IMG/VR virus record: IMGVR_UViG_3300027704_000160 | Span: 1 to 23,695 of that record | Origin: a virus | DNA: 23,695 nucleotides | Reading direction: 5' to 3' (one strand) | Shown: positions 7,682-16,265 of the stretch, piece after piece | Layout of the letters: each line of letters opens with the position of its first letter | Numbering within the stretch: position 1 is the stretch's first letter | Notes under the pieces: model-generated | Seen by the model: only the letters and a program-made list of their open reading frames with translations | What the model was told of the DNA's origin: nothing | Databases searched by the model: none | Made by a program: the position numbers and the translations under genes

Positions 7682-9937
7682 TTAATTTGAATGTGCAGAT
7701 AATCCTGCGTTATAATTGTTGGTTATTTCCTCCTGAGTTAGTGCTTCATTATACACTACAACCTCGTCAATAATTTCGTCCAACCCCTCTGTAAAATCTT
7801 GACTAACTCCTATAAGTAAAGGTTTTATATTTGTAGGTATAGCCCCAGTATGTGATGTACTTCCATCAGCGTTTCCATTCAAATAGAATTGAATAGTAGA
7901 ACCATCATAAACTACAGATAAATAATTCCATTGATTAATAGGCGGATATGTATTAGAGTTGAATTGCGTACTACCTATAAATAACCTAGATTTAACTGAA
8001 GCGTTACCCACATACCAAGTGTAAGCATTACCTTTATTTACTAAAGAAGAATACCCTGACTCTCTTTGGTATACCCAAGCTGATAAAGTTAATTCAGTTG
8101 TTATATCTAAAGTAGTATCATCAACCACTTCAGCATAACCCGAACCATCTAAGTTGAAAGCATACTCTCTTAGTTTTAATGGGTTACCTAGAACATCATA
8201 CCCTACGTTGTTAGGGTTTTGAACTAGTGTAGCATTTATTGCTGATGAACCTGCTGTTCCGATATATGAGCCTACTGTCGAGGATTGCTCTAGTTGCCAT
8301 CCTACCACTTTAAAACCTTTTGAAGATTGAGTTGTGTATTTAATAATACCATTATTTGTAGACGTTGAAGTAACTGTCTTTGTTTTAGAAACCCTCCATA
8401 TATTACCACTAACATTGGTTTTCGTATTAGTTCCTCCTGCAACAGCATTACCTAAAACAAGTCCAAAATCACCACTAGAAGCAGTATTGGTAATATCAGG
8501 TTCACTATTATCATCCATAATAACAAAAGCTGATAAAGTATATTCTAAACCTGAAGTAACAGAACTTCCATACCTAAACCTAAGTGATGAATTATCGCCA
8601 AATTCAGTAGCATTTTTAAATCCAATATAATTCCAAGAATAAGATGCGTAAGTTGTATTTTGTTCTGCAGATTCATCAGATGTAGGCTCACTGTTTAAAT
8701 ACAAATTACTCCCCTTACTCCAATCCATCATACCCAACTGAGGGATAGTAGGTTGTTGGTCATCGTATGTAGCACCACTAATAGTCCCGTCATTGCCCTC
8801 GCCTGAACTATCGTAAGCAATCGAACCTGCACCCTCACTCAAAGCCCAATAGCCTTTTAGATTAGATAGAGCAACAGTCGAATTAGGGTTATCCGTTACG
8901 AGGTGGTTAGGGTTGTTGTAGTCGAAGGTATAATCACTTTGCTCTAAATCACCTTGCCAAATTTGAATATTCGATAAAGTACCATTAAAAAAGGTTTGAG
9001 CTTTCCCTATCCTATTGAAATCTAATACTGAAGAAGGGTTGAATGTGATTGAAGATAAAAAAACACCATTTAGATAACCTTTACAAGTTTGATTAGTTAC
9101 ATCATACTCGTAAGCTATTCTATTGTAAGAACCATCTGATACTACATCTGAACTAAATGTTTGTTTTATCCAACCACCGTTATGGTAAGACGCAGAAAGT
9201 TGACCTCCATCTATACCAAACACAACAAAATAGTTATCTCTTGAAAATATGGGGTTTGCTCCCGACACCGAAGTCGTTGTGTCTGTAGACTTAACTGTAG
9301 CCATAAAAGTCCAAACACCACTTTGAGGGTTGATTCCATTACCTATATCAACATAATCATTAACCCCATCAAAGCTAAGAGCCTTCCCTGTAAATAACTT
9401 ACCTACATTTGAATTACCCGATTTGTCGGGAACGAATTGGGCTACTTCTTTTACTGTTACGCTATTTACTTCTGCTATCTTACTTGATAAGCCTAGTACT
9501 GTAACCGCAAAAGTTGAACTAGATGCTATTCTATAGAAAGTACTCTCGCCAACTTCTAAACTATAGTCAAGATATGAACCATCAGCGATCAATCTAACCC
9601 CTGCAGCAGAAGTGGACTCCACATTTATAGTAATTTTATATTTTCTACCTGCTTTTACTGTAAATACATTAGAAACCAAAGATGAACTTACTCCTGATTG
9701 TGTTCCATCTAATGTAGCACTACTGCCACTAATAGACCAACCATCTCCTGTAGTCCAATATGTTCCTGTTATGTTCTCTGCCTGTGTACCTGTCAAAGCG
9801 AAATCCACATCGGAAATAAATCCGACATCTTCTATCATAGTCGTTGTAAAACCAAGCCACGTTTTAAGTCCACTAGTTATTACAGAAATAATACTAGCAA
9901 GTCCTGACAAGACAATTGAATTACCTAAACCTAACAT
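7682..9937 (-). CDS. Two-LamG-domain virion adhesin / fibre (751 aa)
   Basis: The protein has four beta-rich modules after a hydrophobic N-terminal helix (about 8-30). Residues 42-168 look like a carbohydrate-binding jelly roll. Residues 185-345 are a LamG/concanavalin-like domain opening with ALSFDGVNDYVDIGNG. Residues 405-565 form a second jelly roll ending GWQLEQSSTVGSYIGTAG, a pattern common in phage head and tail fibres. Residues 590-745 are a second LamG domain (LTLSAWVYQ, then WNYLSVVYDGSTIQFYLNG). LamG domains bind glycans, so I infer that this virion protein attaches to host polysaccharide or to particles. It starts 1 base after the 88-residue virion protein, close to the capsid gene, so it could be a head fibre rather than a tail fibre. 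The N-terminal helix may be its anchor. Confidence 0.75.
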   Translation of the reverse strand: MLGLGNSIVLSGLASIISVITSGLKTWLGFTTTMIEDVGFISDVDFALTGTQAENITGTYWTTGDGWSISGSSATLDGTQSGVSSSLVSNVFTVKAGRKYKITINVESTSAAGVRLIADGSYLDYSLEVGESTFYRIASSSTFAVTVLGLSSKIAEVNSVTVKEVAQFVPDKSGNSNVGKLFTGKALSFDGVNDYVDIGNGINPQSGVWTFMATVKSTDTTTSVSGANPIFSRDNYFVVFGIDGGQLSASYHNGGWIKQTFSSDVVSDGSYNRIAYEYDVTNQTCKGYLNGVFLSSITFNPSSVLDFNRIGKAQTFFNGTLSNIQIWQGDLEQSDYTFDYNNPNHLVTDNPNSTVALSNLKGYWALSEGAGSIAYDSSGEGNDGTISGATYDDQQPTIPQLGMMDWSKGSNLYLNSEPTSDESAEQNTTYASYSWNYIGFKNATEFGDNSSLRFRYGSSVTSGLEYTLSAFVIMDDNSEPDITNTASSGDFGLVLGNAVAGGTNTKTNVSGNIWRVSKTKTVTSTSTNNGIIKYTTQSSKGFKVVGWQLEQSSTVGSYIGTAGSSAINATLVQNPNNVGYDVLGNPLKLREYAFNLDGSGYAEVVDDTTLDITTELTLSAWVYQRESGYSSLVNKGNAYTWYVGNASVKSRLFIGSTQFNSNTYPPINQWNYLSVVYDGSTIQFYLNGNADGSTSHTGAIPTNIKPLLIGVSQDFTEGLDEIIDEVVVYNEALTQEEITNNYNAGLSAHSN

Positions 9938-9938
9938 A

Positions 9939-10205
9939 CTAAGCTATATAAGCTATAACAGTACCACCAGCTATAGTAACAGTCGTGAACAGACCATATA
10001 TTGTAATACCAGCGGGTATTGTAATTGAAGTCAAACTATCTCCATTTACTGAAGCAACCGTAAGTGTAGCAGTTGATAAACAGGTGATGGCATTATAATG
10101 CGTACCTAGATTAGCAGTTTGACTACCTGTTAAGTGATCGAAACCTTTTTGTCCGAATGTTGCTAACTGGTGATTACCAGGGTTTGCTAAATTTGAATAA
10201 CTCAT
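9939..10205 (-). CDS. Small beta-rich virion protein (88 aa)
   Basis: After a polar N terminus (MSYSNLANPGNHQLATFGQK), residues 40-88 are a run of short hydrophobic beta segments rich in Thr, Ile, Val and Gly (TLTVASVNGDSLTSITIPAG, then ITIYGLFTTVTIAGG). This is the kind of small protein often encoded beside phage capsid genes as a decoration or fibre-base component. I do not recognise a named family. It is the first gene after the terminator at 10312-10341 and is followed after 1 base by the LamG adhesin, so it may form the base to which that fibre attaches. That link is inference from order only. Confidence 0.55.
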   Translation of the reverse strand: MSYSNLANPGNHQLATFGQKGFDHLTGSQTANLGTHYNAITCLSTATLTVASVNGDSLTSITIPAGITIYGLFTTVTIAGGTVIAYIA

Positions 10206-10311
10206 ATCTTTGTTTTTTTAATGTTAAAACTCTTTCGAGGAAATAGGGAACTAGCCCTCACATAGAATATTACATACTTAGTGAAACAGTTAAGTGGTAA
10301 CTATTCTAAAT
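10206..10311 (-). promoter_or_regulatory. Non-coding gap with probable promoter for the fibre segment
   Basis: This 106-base gap lies between a strong terminator and the 88-residue gene, so a new transcript probably starts here. It contains the octamer GTAACTAT on the plus strand at 10297-10304, a short ACTTA...TAAGT dyad and AGGG...CCCT. I cannot name a promoter: a clear TAnnTTTG Bacteroidota -7 box was not seen. The start codon is preceded by an A-rich stretch (AAAAAAACAAAGAT). Confidence 0.35.
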
Positions 10312-10341
10312 AAAAATAGCCACCCGAATTGGATGGCTATT
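10312..10341 (-). terminator. Intrinsic terminator after the 278-aa gene
   Basis: On the minus strand AATAGCCATCC, loop AATTC, GGGTGGCTATT gives an 11-bp stem with one G-T wobble, followed directly by TTT. It lies about 20 bases past the stop of the 278-residue gene. Confidence 0.88.
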
Positions 10342-10360
10342 AGTTCTTGATTTATGATTA

Positions 10361-11197
10361 CTAGTTGATCTTCTTTTCTATAGAATTTAAAACCTCCATA
10401 CCTTCGTCAGTCTTAAACCAAGCGGCTAATGCTGAGTATGGGTGCTCATCAAACGGAACAGTCATCAATTTTCTACCTGTGTTACCCCAAGTAAAAGTTC
10501 TATTGTCAGGTGATAAATTTACTATACCAGCTTCATTAGCTTTGATCCCTATGTTACGTAGATGTATGTTATCATCATTCATTAACTCTAAGAACAATTC
10601 TGGATTGTGACGAGCAAATAGTAGTAAATCTCTTTTAAGTTCCTTAGAACTCATATTAGATACTTCAGATCCAATCTCTACGCGCATAACAGCTTCTGCT
10701 TGATCGATGTCCATATTAGCTGCAGCATTCATAGCTTCAAGTTCTAATTGTATATCTTGAACTTCTTCTTTGGCTACTTCCTCAGGTTTATCTTCGTAGT
10801 ATAACTTATCTCGCATCGGGTGATACAGTGATAATAACTTTTGTAGCACTACTTTGTTTTTAGGTACTACAAGGACTCCGTCTCTAAATATTATATGCTC
10901 AGGTCTTTTAATACCCTCCATTTCATCCACAAACACAGTCTTCTGATTTGTAGTTAACACCATCTCTCTCTCGTAACCTTTCTCTTCGTCAAAGTAGTAA
11001 ATATTCTTACACGACATTATTCGAGCTACTGGAGTACTTTCATTTGATAAAAAATAAACTCTATCCTTGTATTCCCAAGTTTCAGATTTTTTTGTAGGTT
11101 TCTCAATAACAGCTTCAATCATTTTGTTAGCTGCTTTAATTTCTGGTTCGACTACCTTAGTAGCTTTTGGTTTTGTTACAATTTGCTTCTTAGCCAT
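10361..11197 (-). CDS. Unknown protein downstream of the capsid gene (278 aa)
   Basis: The first 45 residues are Lys-rich and likely disordered. Residues about 42-140 are beta-rich and basic to neutral. Residues 140-235 are helical and acidic (EEVAKEEVQDIQLELEAMNA), and a compact segment at 235-278 carries TWGNTGRKLMTVPFDEHPYS and KTDEGMEVLNSIEKKI. I do not recognise a function. From memory, similar proteins with the 'KTDEG..VL..I' ending follow the capsid gene in uncultured marine phages, which suggests a virion or assembly role. It lies between two strong terminators with only about 36 A/T-only bases ahead of its ATG, so its transcription probably depends on read-through from the capsid gene. 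Confidence 0.6.
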   Translation of the reverse strand: MAKKQIVTKPKATKVVEPEIKAANKMIEAVIEKPTKKSETWEYKDRVYFLSNESTPVARIMSCKNIYYFDEEKGYEREMVLTTNQKTVFVDEMEGIKRPEHIIFRDGVLVVPKNKVVLQKLLSLYHPMRDKLYYEDKPEEVAKEEVQDIQLELEAMNAAANMDIDQAEAVMRVEIGSEVSNMSSKELKRDLLLFARHNPELFLELMNDDNIHLRNIGIKANEAGIVNLSPDNRTFTWGNTGRKLMTVPFDEHPYSALAAWFKTDEGMEVLNSIEKKIN

Positions 11198-11220
11198 AAT
11201 ATAATAAAATAAAAATTAAT

Positions 11221-11257
11221 AAAAAAAAAGAAAGTTGAAGGGCCTAAACCCCTCAAC
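11221..11257 (-). terminator. Intrinsic terminator/attenuator after the major capsid gene
   Basis: On the minus strand GTTGAGGGG, loop TTTAGG, CCCTTCAAC form a 9-bp stem with one G-T wobble, followed by TTTC and nine T. It starts 14 bases past the capsid stop codon. Confidence 0.88.
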
Positions 11258-11271
11258 ACTCTAAATATAAT

Positions 11272-12735
11272 TTACGCTGCGTTAGTTTCTAATAAACAGA
11301 AATTATTAGCACCTTGAGTTACTAAACATCTTTCAGATAAGAAGTGCATTTCCATTGCATCTAAATCTGAAGTAGCTGCTCCAACTGAACCTGTAGTCCA
11401 AGTTTTGAAACGGCGATCTTCCATACCTGCAGCTCTATAACGAACATGTAAGAACGGACGTCTGATGTTTTTACCCATAGCTTGGTCGTAAACCGAACTA
11501 GTACCTGCGGGAACTATAATACCAGCAGTTCTATAAGCGTTAGCAGAACCAACATTACCTCTAGTAGCTGAATCATTTAAGTATTTCCAGTCAGACTTGT
11601 AGAAGTCATAAGAACCTCTTCTAAATCCAGAGAAACCTAAGTTCAACGCCATTTCAGCACTGTTATCAAATACACCGTAAGAATTACCTGCAGCTGTATT
11701 TATTTGACCACCTAACATATCATCGATCTGTAAAGACTGGTCTCTATTTAAGAACATCATATTCTCTTCAATAGCACCTTGCTTATCGAATTCTTTAAGA
11801 ATAAAATCGAAATCGTCTAATGTATTACTTGCTGCAAAGCCATCAGCGATAATACCTCTTTCTCTAACAGCAGCGAACAAACCTTGAGTACCATCTAATT
11901 TACCAGCAATAAGCTCAGCGTTAGTAGATACTTCAGATTCAATCATAGTCATTTCACAGTAATCAGTAAAACGAACCTTAGTATCACCTGCAGCTTTTAA
12001 GTACCACATGTAACCTGATTGACCGTCTTCACCTGAAACTTCAACCCAACCGATTTGAGCCGCATCAGATCCAGAAACCTCGTACTTATCTTTCAAGATA
12101 GCCATTTTGTTCCCGTAAGATTTGAACTCAGGCTCAACAGCTTCAGCTCTACCAACAGAACCTTTAGCAGCAGCAGAACCATAAACGAATAAAGTAACAG
12201 CCTCGCCAGCACCACCAGTACCAGTAACACCTAAAGCTACATAAGCTGATGTACCTATAAAAGGAACTAAATGTACACTGTTAGTAGATAAAGTAATAGC
12301 TCCACCTACAGCGCTTGCAGGAGCAGTTGCGATAGCAGAAACTACACATGCAGCAGTTTTATTGTTACCAGCATGAGACACAACAACTGTATCGCCTACT
12401 CTAAGACCGTGTCCAGCAGGTAAAGCTATTTTACCATTTGCTACGGTAGTACCAGAAGCAGCACCGTCTAGAGTACCTGCATAAGATAGGTGTAAACGAC
12501 CTTGTTCAGACCAAACTACTTGATCAGATGCAGAAGCTTCTTCAGCCCCAACTTGTTCTAAAAATCCAGATACCGTTCGGTTACCAAATACTTCAGCCTC
12601 TTTTTCCATAAGGTCTGGTAAGTACTGTTGTGCCCAGGTAGTATCAGTAGTACCTGTAAAGTCTAAATAATTGCTAGCTAATGCTTGCTTGCCCGGAGCA
12701 GGAGTACCTGTCGGGGCGTTTTGATTAATTGCCAT
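11272..12735 (-). CDS. Major capsid protein, HK97-like fold expected (487 aa)
   Basis: The 487-residue protein follows terminase, portal and a scaffold-like gene, the standard order for a capsid gene. It is long, soluble and Ala/Gly-rich, with no signal peptide. Near the N terminus it reads WAQQYLPDLMEKEAEVFGN (about 34-52), followed by a Gly/Ala/Val-rich beta insertion at about 85-190, which may be a surface domain. The C-terminal part (about 430-487) contains RPFLHVRYRAAGMEDRRFKT. I recall close relatives annotated as major capsid protein in marine phages. No maturation protease is visible between portal and capsid, so any processing would need a gene outside the window. A strong terminator follows at once, and the leader before its ATG is AATTAAGAAAAG, A-rich with no Shine-Dalgarno sequence, as for highly expressed flavobacterial genes. 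Confidence 0.82.
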   Translation of the reverse strand: MAINQNAPTGTPAPGKQALASNYLDFTGTTDTTWAQQYLPDLMEKEAEVFGNRTVSGFLEQVGAEEASASDQVVWSEQGRLHLSYAGTLDGAASGTTVANGKIALPAGHGLRVGDTVVVSHAGNNKTAACVVSAIATAPASAVGGAITLSTNSVHLVPFIGTSAYVALGVTGTGGAGEAVTLFVYGSAAAKGSVGRAEAVEPEFKSYGNKMAILKDKYEVSGSDAAQIGWVEVSGEDGQSGYMWYLKAAGDTKVRFTDYCEMTMIESEVSTNAELIAGKLDGTQGLFAAVRERGIIADGFAASNTLDDFDFILKEFDKQGAIEENMMFLNRDQSLQIDDMLGGQINTAAGNSYGVFDNSAEMALNLGFSGFRRGSYDFYKSDWKYLNDSATRGNVGSANAYRTAGIIVPAGTSSVYDQAMGKNIRRPFLHVRYRAAGMEDRRFKTWTTGSVGAATSDLDAMEMHFLSERCLVTQGANNFCLLETNAA

Positions 12736-12751
12736 CTTTTCTTAATTTAAA

Positions 12752-13888
12752 TTAGCGTTTGTTTTTAATTCTAAGTTTGAAGTCACTCGATGAATCACCT
12801 AGAACCTTGTACTTAACTCCACCCACTTGCGCCTCGCCGTGAGTCTGTCTAGCTTCAGTATTAACGTTCTTACCTTGAGCCACAGTTCCTTTGATTGCAT
12901 CTGCTTTTCCTTGCTCATAAAAATGTTGAGCTAAAGCGTCAGCGTTCATAGCTGCGAATAAGGATTTGTGATAACCCGCTGCATCTTGTATAGTATTATC
13001 TTCACCAACAAACTTGTTGACAAAATTACTTAAGTCGCTTTGAGTTTCTTTGACCTCGGTTTTATTCTTAACATTGTACCTAAACTTTTTATCTCCGACG
13101 TTGAAATCAAAACCTTTGAACTCTTCTCCGAATACAGTATCTGTACGCTGTCTGAATGCTTTTGTTGTAGCTTCTGTAGTTTCTTTTTGTACTGCAGAAT
13201 CCTCATTATACCTATTAAAGAAATTTATAGCCTCTTGCTGTTCTGTTGACAGATTGCTTCCAGCTTTAATCTCGTTATAGTACTTATCTTTTTGTTTCTC
13301 TAAATGCTTCTTAGCGTTAGCCACTTCTTCTTTTAGAGCTATCTTCTTCTTTTTAATATCTCTATCTGAATCTACATCTTCGTCAAACCCGAACTTCTCT
13401 TCTAGTAAGAAACTTCTTTCTTCTGGAGATAAATGTGGTTTGGACTGTTTGTAGTATTCATCTAAAGCATCTGTTGGGTCTAACTCGTTAACGTCAGTGT
13501 TTAATCTAACGTAGTCGTTTATATCACCTCCAGTATCAGCCATAAAGTCAACTAGCTTTTGCACGCCTTCAGGTAATGCTTTACCAGTTTCTTTAGCTTT
13601 AGCAACAACCTCCTCAATAGACTCAACAACGGCTTCAGTTTTTACATCTGCAATTCCATCTACTATTTCCTCTAGTACTGGTGCTTCTGCTTCTTGTACT
13701 TCTGCTTGCGGCTGTACCGCTTCTTGTTCTTCTGTGGCTCGGGTGTTTTCATCGCTTCCCACCACTCCTGTTGTGTCAGCTGCTGTTTCTTCAGTTTCAC
13801 TTACCGGTGGTTTAGTTAAGTCTACTTTATAGACTTCAGGTTCTTCGTTATTACTAGAACCTAGGTTTACTTTTGTTACGTTATCCAT
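12752..13888 (-). CDS. Capsid scaffold protein (378 aa)
   Basis: The protein lies directly between portal and capsid genes. The first half is strongly acidic and low in complexity: residues 10-110 are rich in Glu, Val, Ala and Thr (ETEETAADTTGVVGSDENTR). A charged coiled-coil region follows at about 175-240 (KKKKIALKEEVANAKKHLEK), and the C-terminal 40 residues are basic (DFKLRIKNKR). An acidic, helical body with a basic C-terminal hook is typical of phage scaffolds, which guide capsid subunits around the portal and then leave. No Ser-His-Asp or other protease motif was recognised, so it does not look like a fused protease-scaffold. It ends 16 bases before the capsid ATG. The role is assigned from composition and position. 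Confidence 0.78.
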   Translation of the reverse strand: MDNVTKVNLGSSNNEEPEVYKVDLTKPPVSETEETAADTTGVVGSDENTRATEEQEAVQPQAEVQEAEAPVLEEIVDGIADVKTEAVVESIEEVVAKAKETGKALPEGVQKLVDFMADTGGDINDYVRLNTDVNELDPTDALDEYYKQSKPHLSPEERSFLLEEKFGFDEDVDSDRDIKKKKIALKEEVANAKKHLEKQKDKYYNEIKAGSNLSTEQQEAINFFNRYNEDSAVQKETTEATTKAFRQRTDTVFGEEFKGFDFNVGDKKFRYNVKNKTEVKETQSDLSNFVNKFVGEDNTIQDAAGYHKSLFAAMNADALAQHFYEQGKADAIKGTVAQGKNVNTEARQTHGEAQVGGVKYKVLGDSSSDFKLRIKNKR

Positions 13889-13894
13889 AATATA

Positions 13895-13906
13895 ATTTTA
13901 TAAAAT
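13895..13906. repeat. 12-bp perfect palindrome before the scaffold gene
   Basis: ATTTTATAAAAT reads the same on both strands and sits in the 33-base gap between the portal stop and the scaffold ATG. In such AT-rich sequence this may be chance; it is a possible regulator site or mRNA leader element only. Confidence 0.25.
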
Positions 13907-13921
13907 AATTAGTGAAAGGTA

Positions 13922-16264
13922 TTACATTCCGAATTTACTCATACCAGCTCCACCTGTTAATACATCATTACCTGATGATTCAAACTTTTTAACGGTTTCA
14001 CCTTGTTTTATTTGCTTTTGAGCTTCAAGTTTTTTATCTTCTCTTGCATCTTTCCTGCTATCTTCAGCTCCTTTAAGTCCCATGCTTAACTCATGCTCTA
14101 ACCTCATTAACTCTTTTTTAACTTCAGCTTCTCTTTCTAAGTACTGCATTCTAAGCTCATTCTTTGTCTGCTCTAATTGAGCCTCCGACTGAGTCTTAGC
14201 TTGATTCTTCTGTACTTCAGCTTGAGCTGCTGCTGCTTGGGCCTGTTGATTAGCCTGTGATTGAGCTTGAATATTTTGCTGTTGCATCTGCTGATCTCTC
14301 TCGGCTTTCTTTTTACGCTTAACTTTAAGTAATTGATTTGCTAGTTTTATATTTCTAACATCCCTTAAGTCTATAGCATCGTCCAGTTCAATCATTCCTT
14401 GACCTAGTGCTACTTGAATGTTATTCTCTAGCATTTGACGTTCTTCATCATCTGGCATTAACTCTATAAAGATACCAAAATCGTAAAGATGAAGATCTTT
14501 TATTTCCTCTAGTGTAGCTACGTTATGAGAACCTATAGCTCTAACAAACGCTTCTTTAGTAGGTGAGTATTCAACAATATCAGAAATCCTTAAAGAAAGT
14601 GACTCTGCAACCTCAGATGTTAAGTACATCATAGATTGTAATATATGTCTAGTTGCTGTATTAGAGTTAGCAGCTGCCATCTTCTGTATACCAACTAAAG
14701 CATTTTTATCTGGAGTAGATCCGTCTCTAGCTTCGTTCAAACCTGTTACGTCTCTAATCATTTGCATGTAGTAGTTATACGTAGTTATTAGACTCTGTAT
14801 TTTATTACCACCACTACCATTCTGTATTTGCTGAATTGGTATTTTACCAGGATTCATATCACCTTCAGAAGTAAATGACCTACCTATAACAGAACCTGTC
14901 TGGAAGAACATGTTTAAAGCTTCTTGAGGATTATAATTAGTACCATTACCTAAATCCACTTCAGCTAAACCATCAGCATCTAAGTAAACACCATCAGGTA
15001 CCATTCTGTTTAATACTTGTTGTAACTTTAAGTGAGTCAACTGAATCATATCAGCGAACCCAGTTATTCTATTAACTAACGATTGTATTCTACCTTCATA
15101 AACTCTAGGAGCTACTATGTTGTAATTCATTTTAACCTTACCGAAATCAGACTTAGAACGCATCATGTTACTAGCCATCTCCCACTTCAAGAGTTTATTA
15201 GACCCTAAAACATAAACACCTTCATATAGACACTCAACTACTTTGTTTAACCTACTGAATTCACCGTCCATATCAGATGGTGGGTTAAACGTATCGTCTT
15301 TAACTATTACTTTATCTGCTCCAGTACCTGTCTTCTTTAATTTGTAAACGTTATTAGCATGAGTCTTATAATTAAAATACAAGACGCTTACTTTATTCTT
15401 ATCATAACTAGCTCTCTTGTTTACAATATCATTAGGTCCTTCTACAATCTCTTCTATCTCTGACTCTGTTAGGTTAGGAAACTCCTTTACTAATTCGTTT
15501 ATAGGAATCTCTTTGACTTCCCCGACGTAATACATGTCTTCAAAGTATGGTGAATCAGTGTGAGAGTAAACTAAGTCAGCTGGATCTACATATTCAACTT
15601 TAGCTCCATCACTGTAATTAAACACAGTTTTAGTAGCACCTATACCTATAGTAACTAAATCATATATAGCTCGTCGCTTAACAAGGTCATAATTACATCC
15701 TTCTAATAGAGTGTTTATAGCCTGTTCTTCAGCTATCTCTATAGATTGCTTATAACTGAGTTGCATATGTAATGCTAACTCTTCTTCAGAGTCTGGTAGT
15801 GTTTCTTTTTTATTCTCATAAAGGTCTATACCCATTTGAGATTTTACAGTATCATTATACTCTTTAGACCTCATGTCTCTAAGCATAGACTCCATATATT
15901 CAGTTCTCTTGCTTACACCATAGTGGTCTTGAGAAAAAGCATTTATCTCATAAGATCTTTGAGACATACCGTTAACTACTATATCTACAAACTTAGATAT
16001 AATAGGTACTGGCTTCCAATCTAGGTTTAAGTAGCTAAGGTCACCATTTATTGATAGTTCGTTTTTATACTTTTCTATAGGTTGTTCACCTCTAGCGTAT
16101 AATCGTAACTTGTGAAAATTATTACTGTTATCATGGTATCTATTGTTTATGCCATTGAACCATTCTGATTGAATAGCTCTAGCAACTCTCAGACCATAGT
16201 CTTGAGACATTTTTTCTAAATCACTTACCGCTTGCGACGGAAAGTTTATAACAGACTCTGCCAT
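13922..16264 (-). CDS. Portal protein (780 aa)
   Basis: The gene starts 1 base after the large terminase stop, the usual place for a portal. Residues about 75-110 include PVPIISKFVDIVVNGMSQRS, and residues 500-560 include a helical stretch with DVTGLNEARDGSTPDKNALV, similar to portals of the P22/crAss-like class. The last 140 residues (about 640-780) form a long Gln/Ala-rich and then charged coiled coil (QAQAAAAQAEVQKNQAKTQ), the expected place of a C-terminal barrel or crown that reaches into the capsid. The protein would form the dodecameric ring through which terminase pumps DNA and to which the neck proteins attach. Length is in the range for large podovirus portals. No odd breaks were seen. 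Confidence 0.85.
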   Translation of the reverse strand: MAESVINFPSQAVSDLEKMSQDYGLRVARAIQSEWFNGINNRYHDNSNNFHKLRLYARGEQPIEKYKNELSINGDLSYLNLDWKPVPIISKFVDIVVNGMSQRSYEINAFSQDHYGVSKRTEYMESMLRDMRSKEYNDTVKSQMGIDLYENKKETLPDSEEELALHMQLSYKQSIEIAEEQAINTLLEGCNYDLVKRRAIYDLVTIGIGATKTVFNYSDGAKVEYVDPADLVYSHTDSPYFEDMYYVGEVKEIPINELVKEFPNLTESEIEEIVEGPNDIVNKRASYDKNKVSVLYFNYKTHANNVYKLKKTGTGADKVIVKDDTFNPPSDMDGEFSRLNKVVECLYEGVYVLGSNKLLKWEMASNMMRSKSDFGKVKMNYNIVAPRVYEGRIQSLVNRITGFADMIQLTHLKLQQVLNRMVPDGVYLDADGLAEVDLGNGTNYNPQEALNMFFQTGSVIGRSFTSEGDMNPGKIPIQQIQNGSGGNKIQSLITTYNYYMQMIRDVTGLNEARDGSTPDKNALVGIQKMAAANSNTATRHILQSMMYLTSEVAESLSLRISDIVEYSPTKEAFVRAIGSHNVATLEEIKDLHLYDFGIFIELMPDDEERQMLENNIQVALGQGMIELDDAIDLRDVRNIKLANQLLKVKRKKKAERDQQMQQQNIQAQSQANQQAQAAAAQAEVQKNQAKTQSEAQLEQTKNELRMQYLEREAEVKKELMRLEHELSMGLKGAEDSRKDAREDKKLEAQKQIKQGETVKKFESSGNDVLTGGAGMSKFGM

Positions 16265-16265
16265 A

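Noticed and set aside
9612-10028. Plus-strand open frame of 138 codons
   Set aside because: It is antisense to the LamG adhesin and the small virion protein, shows no domain, and all other genes run on the minus strand.
12752-13888. Capsid maturation protease fused to the scaffold
   Set aside because: No catalytic triad pattern is visible, and the composition is that of an acidic coiled-coil scaffold.
14160-14300. Possible repeat array in the portal gene
   Set aside because: The repetitiveness comes from Gln/Ala codons of a coiled coil; there are no regular spacers, so it is not a CRISPR array.
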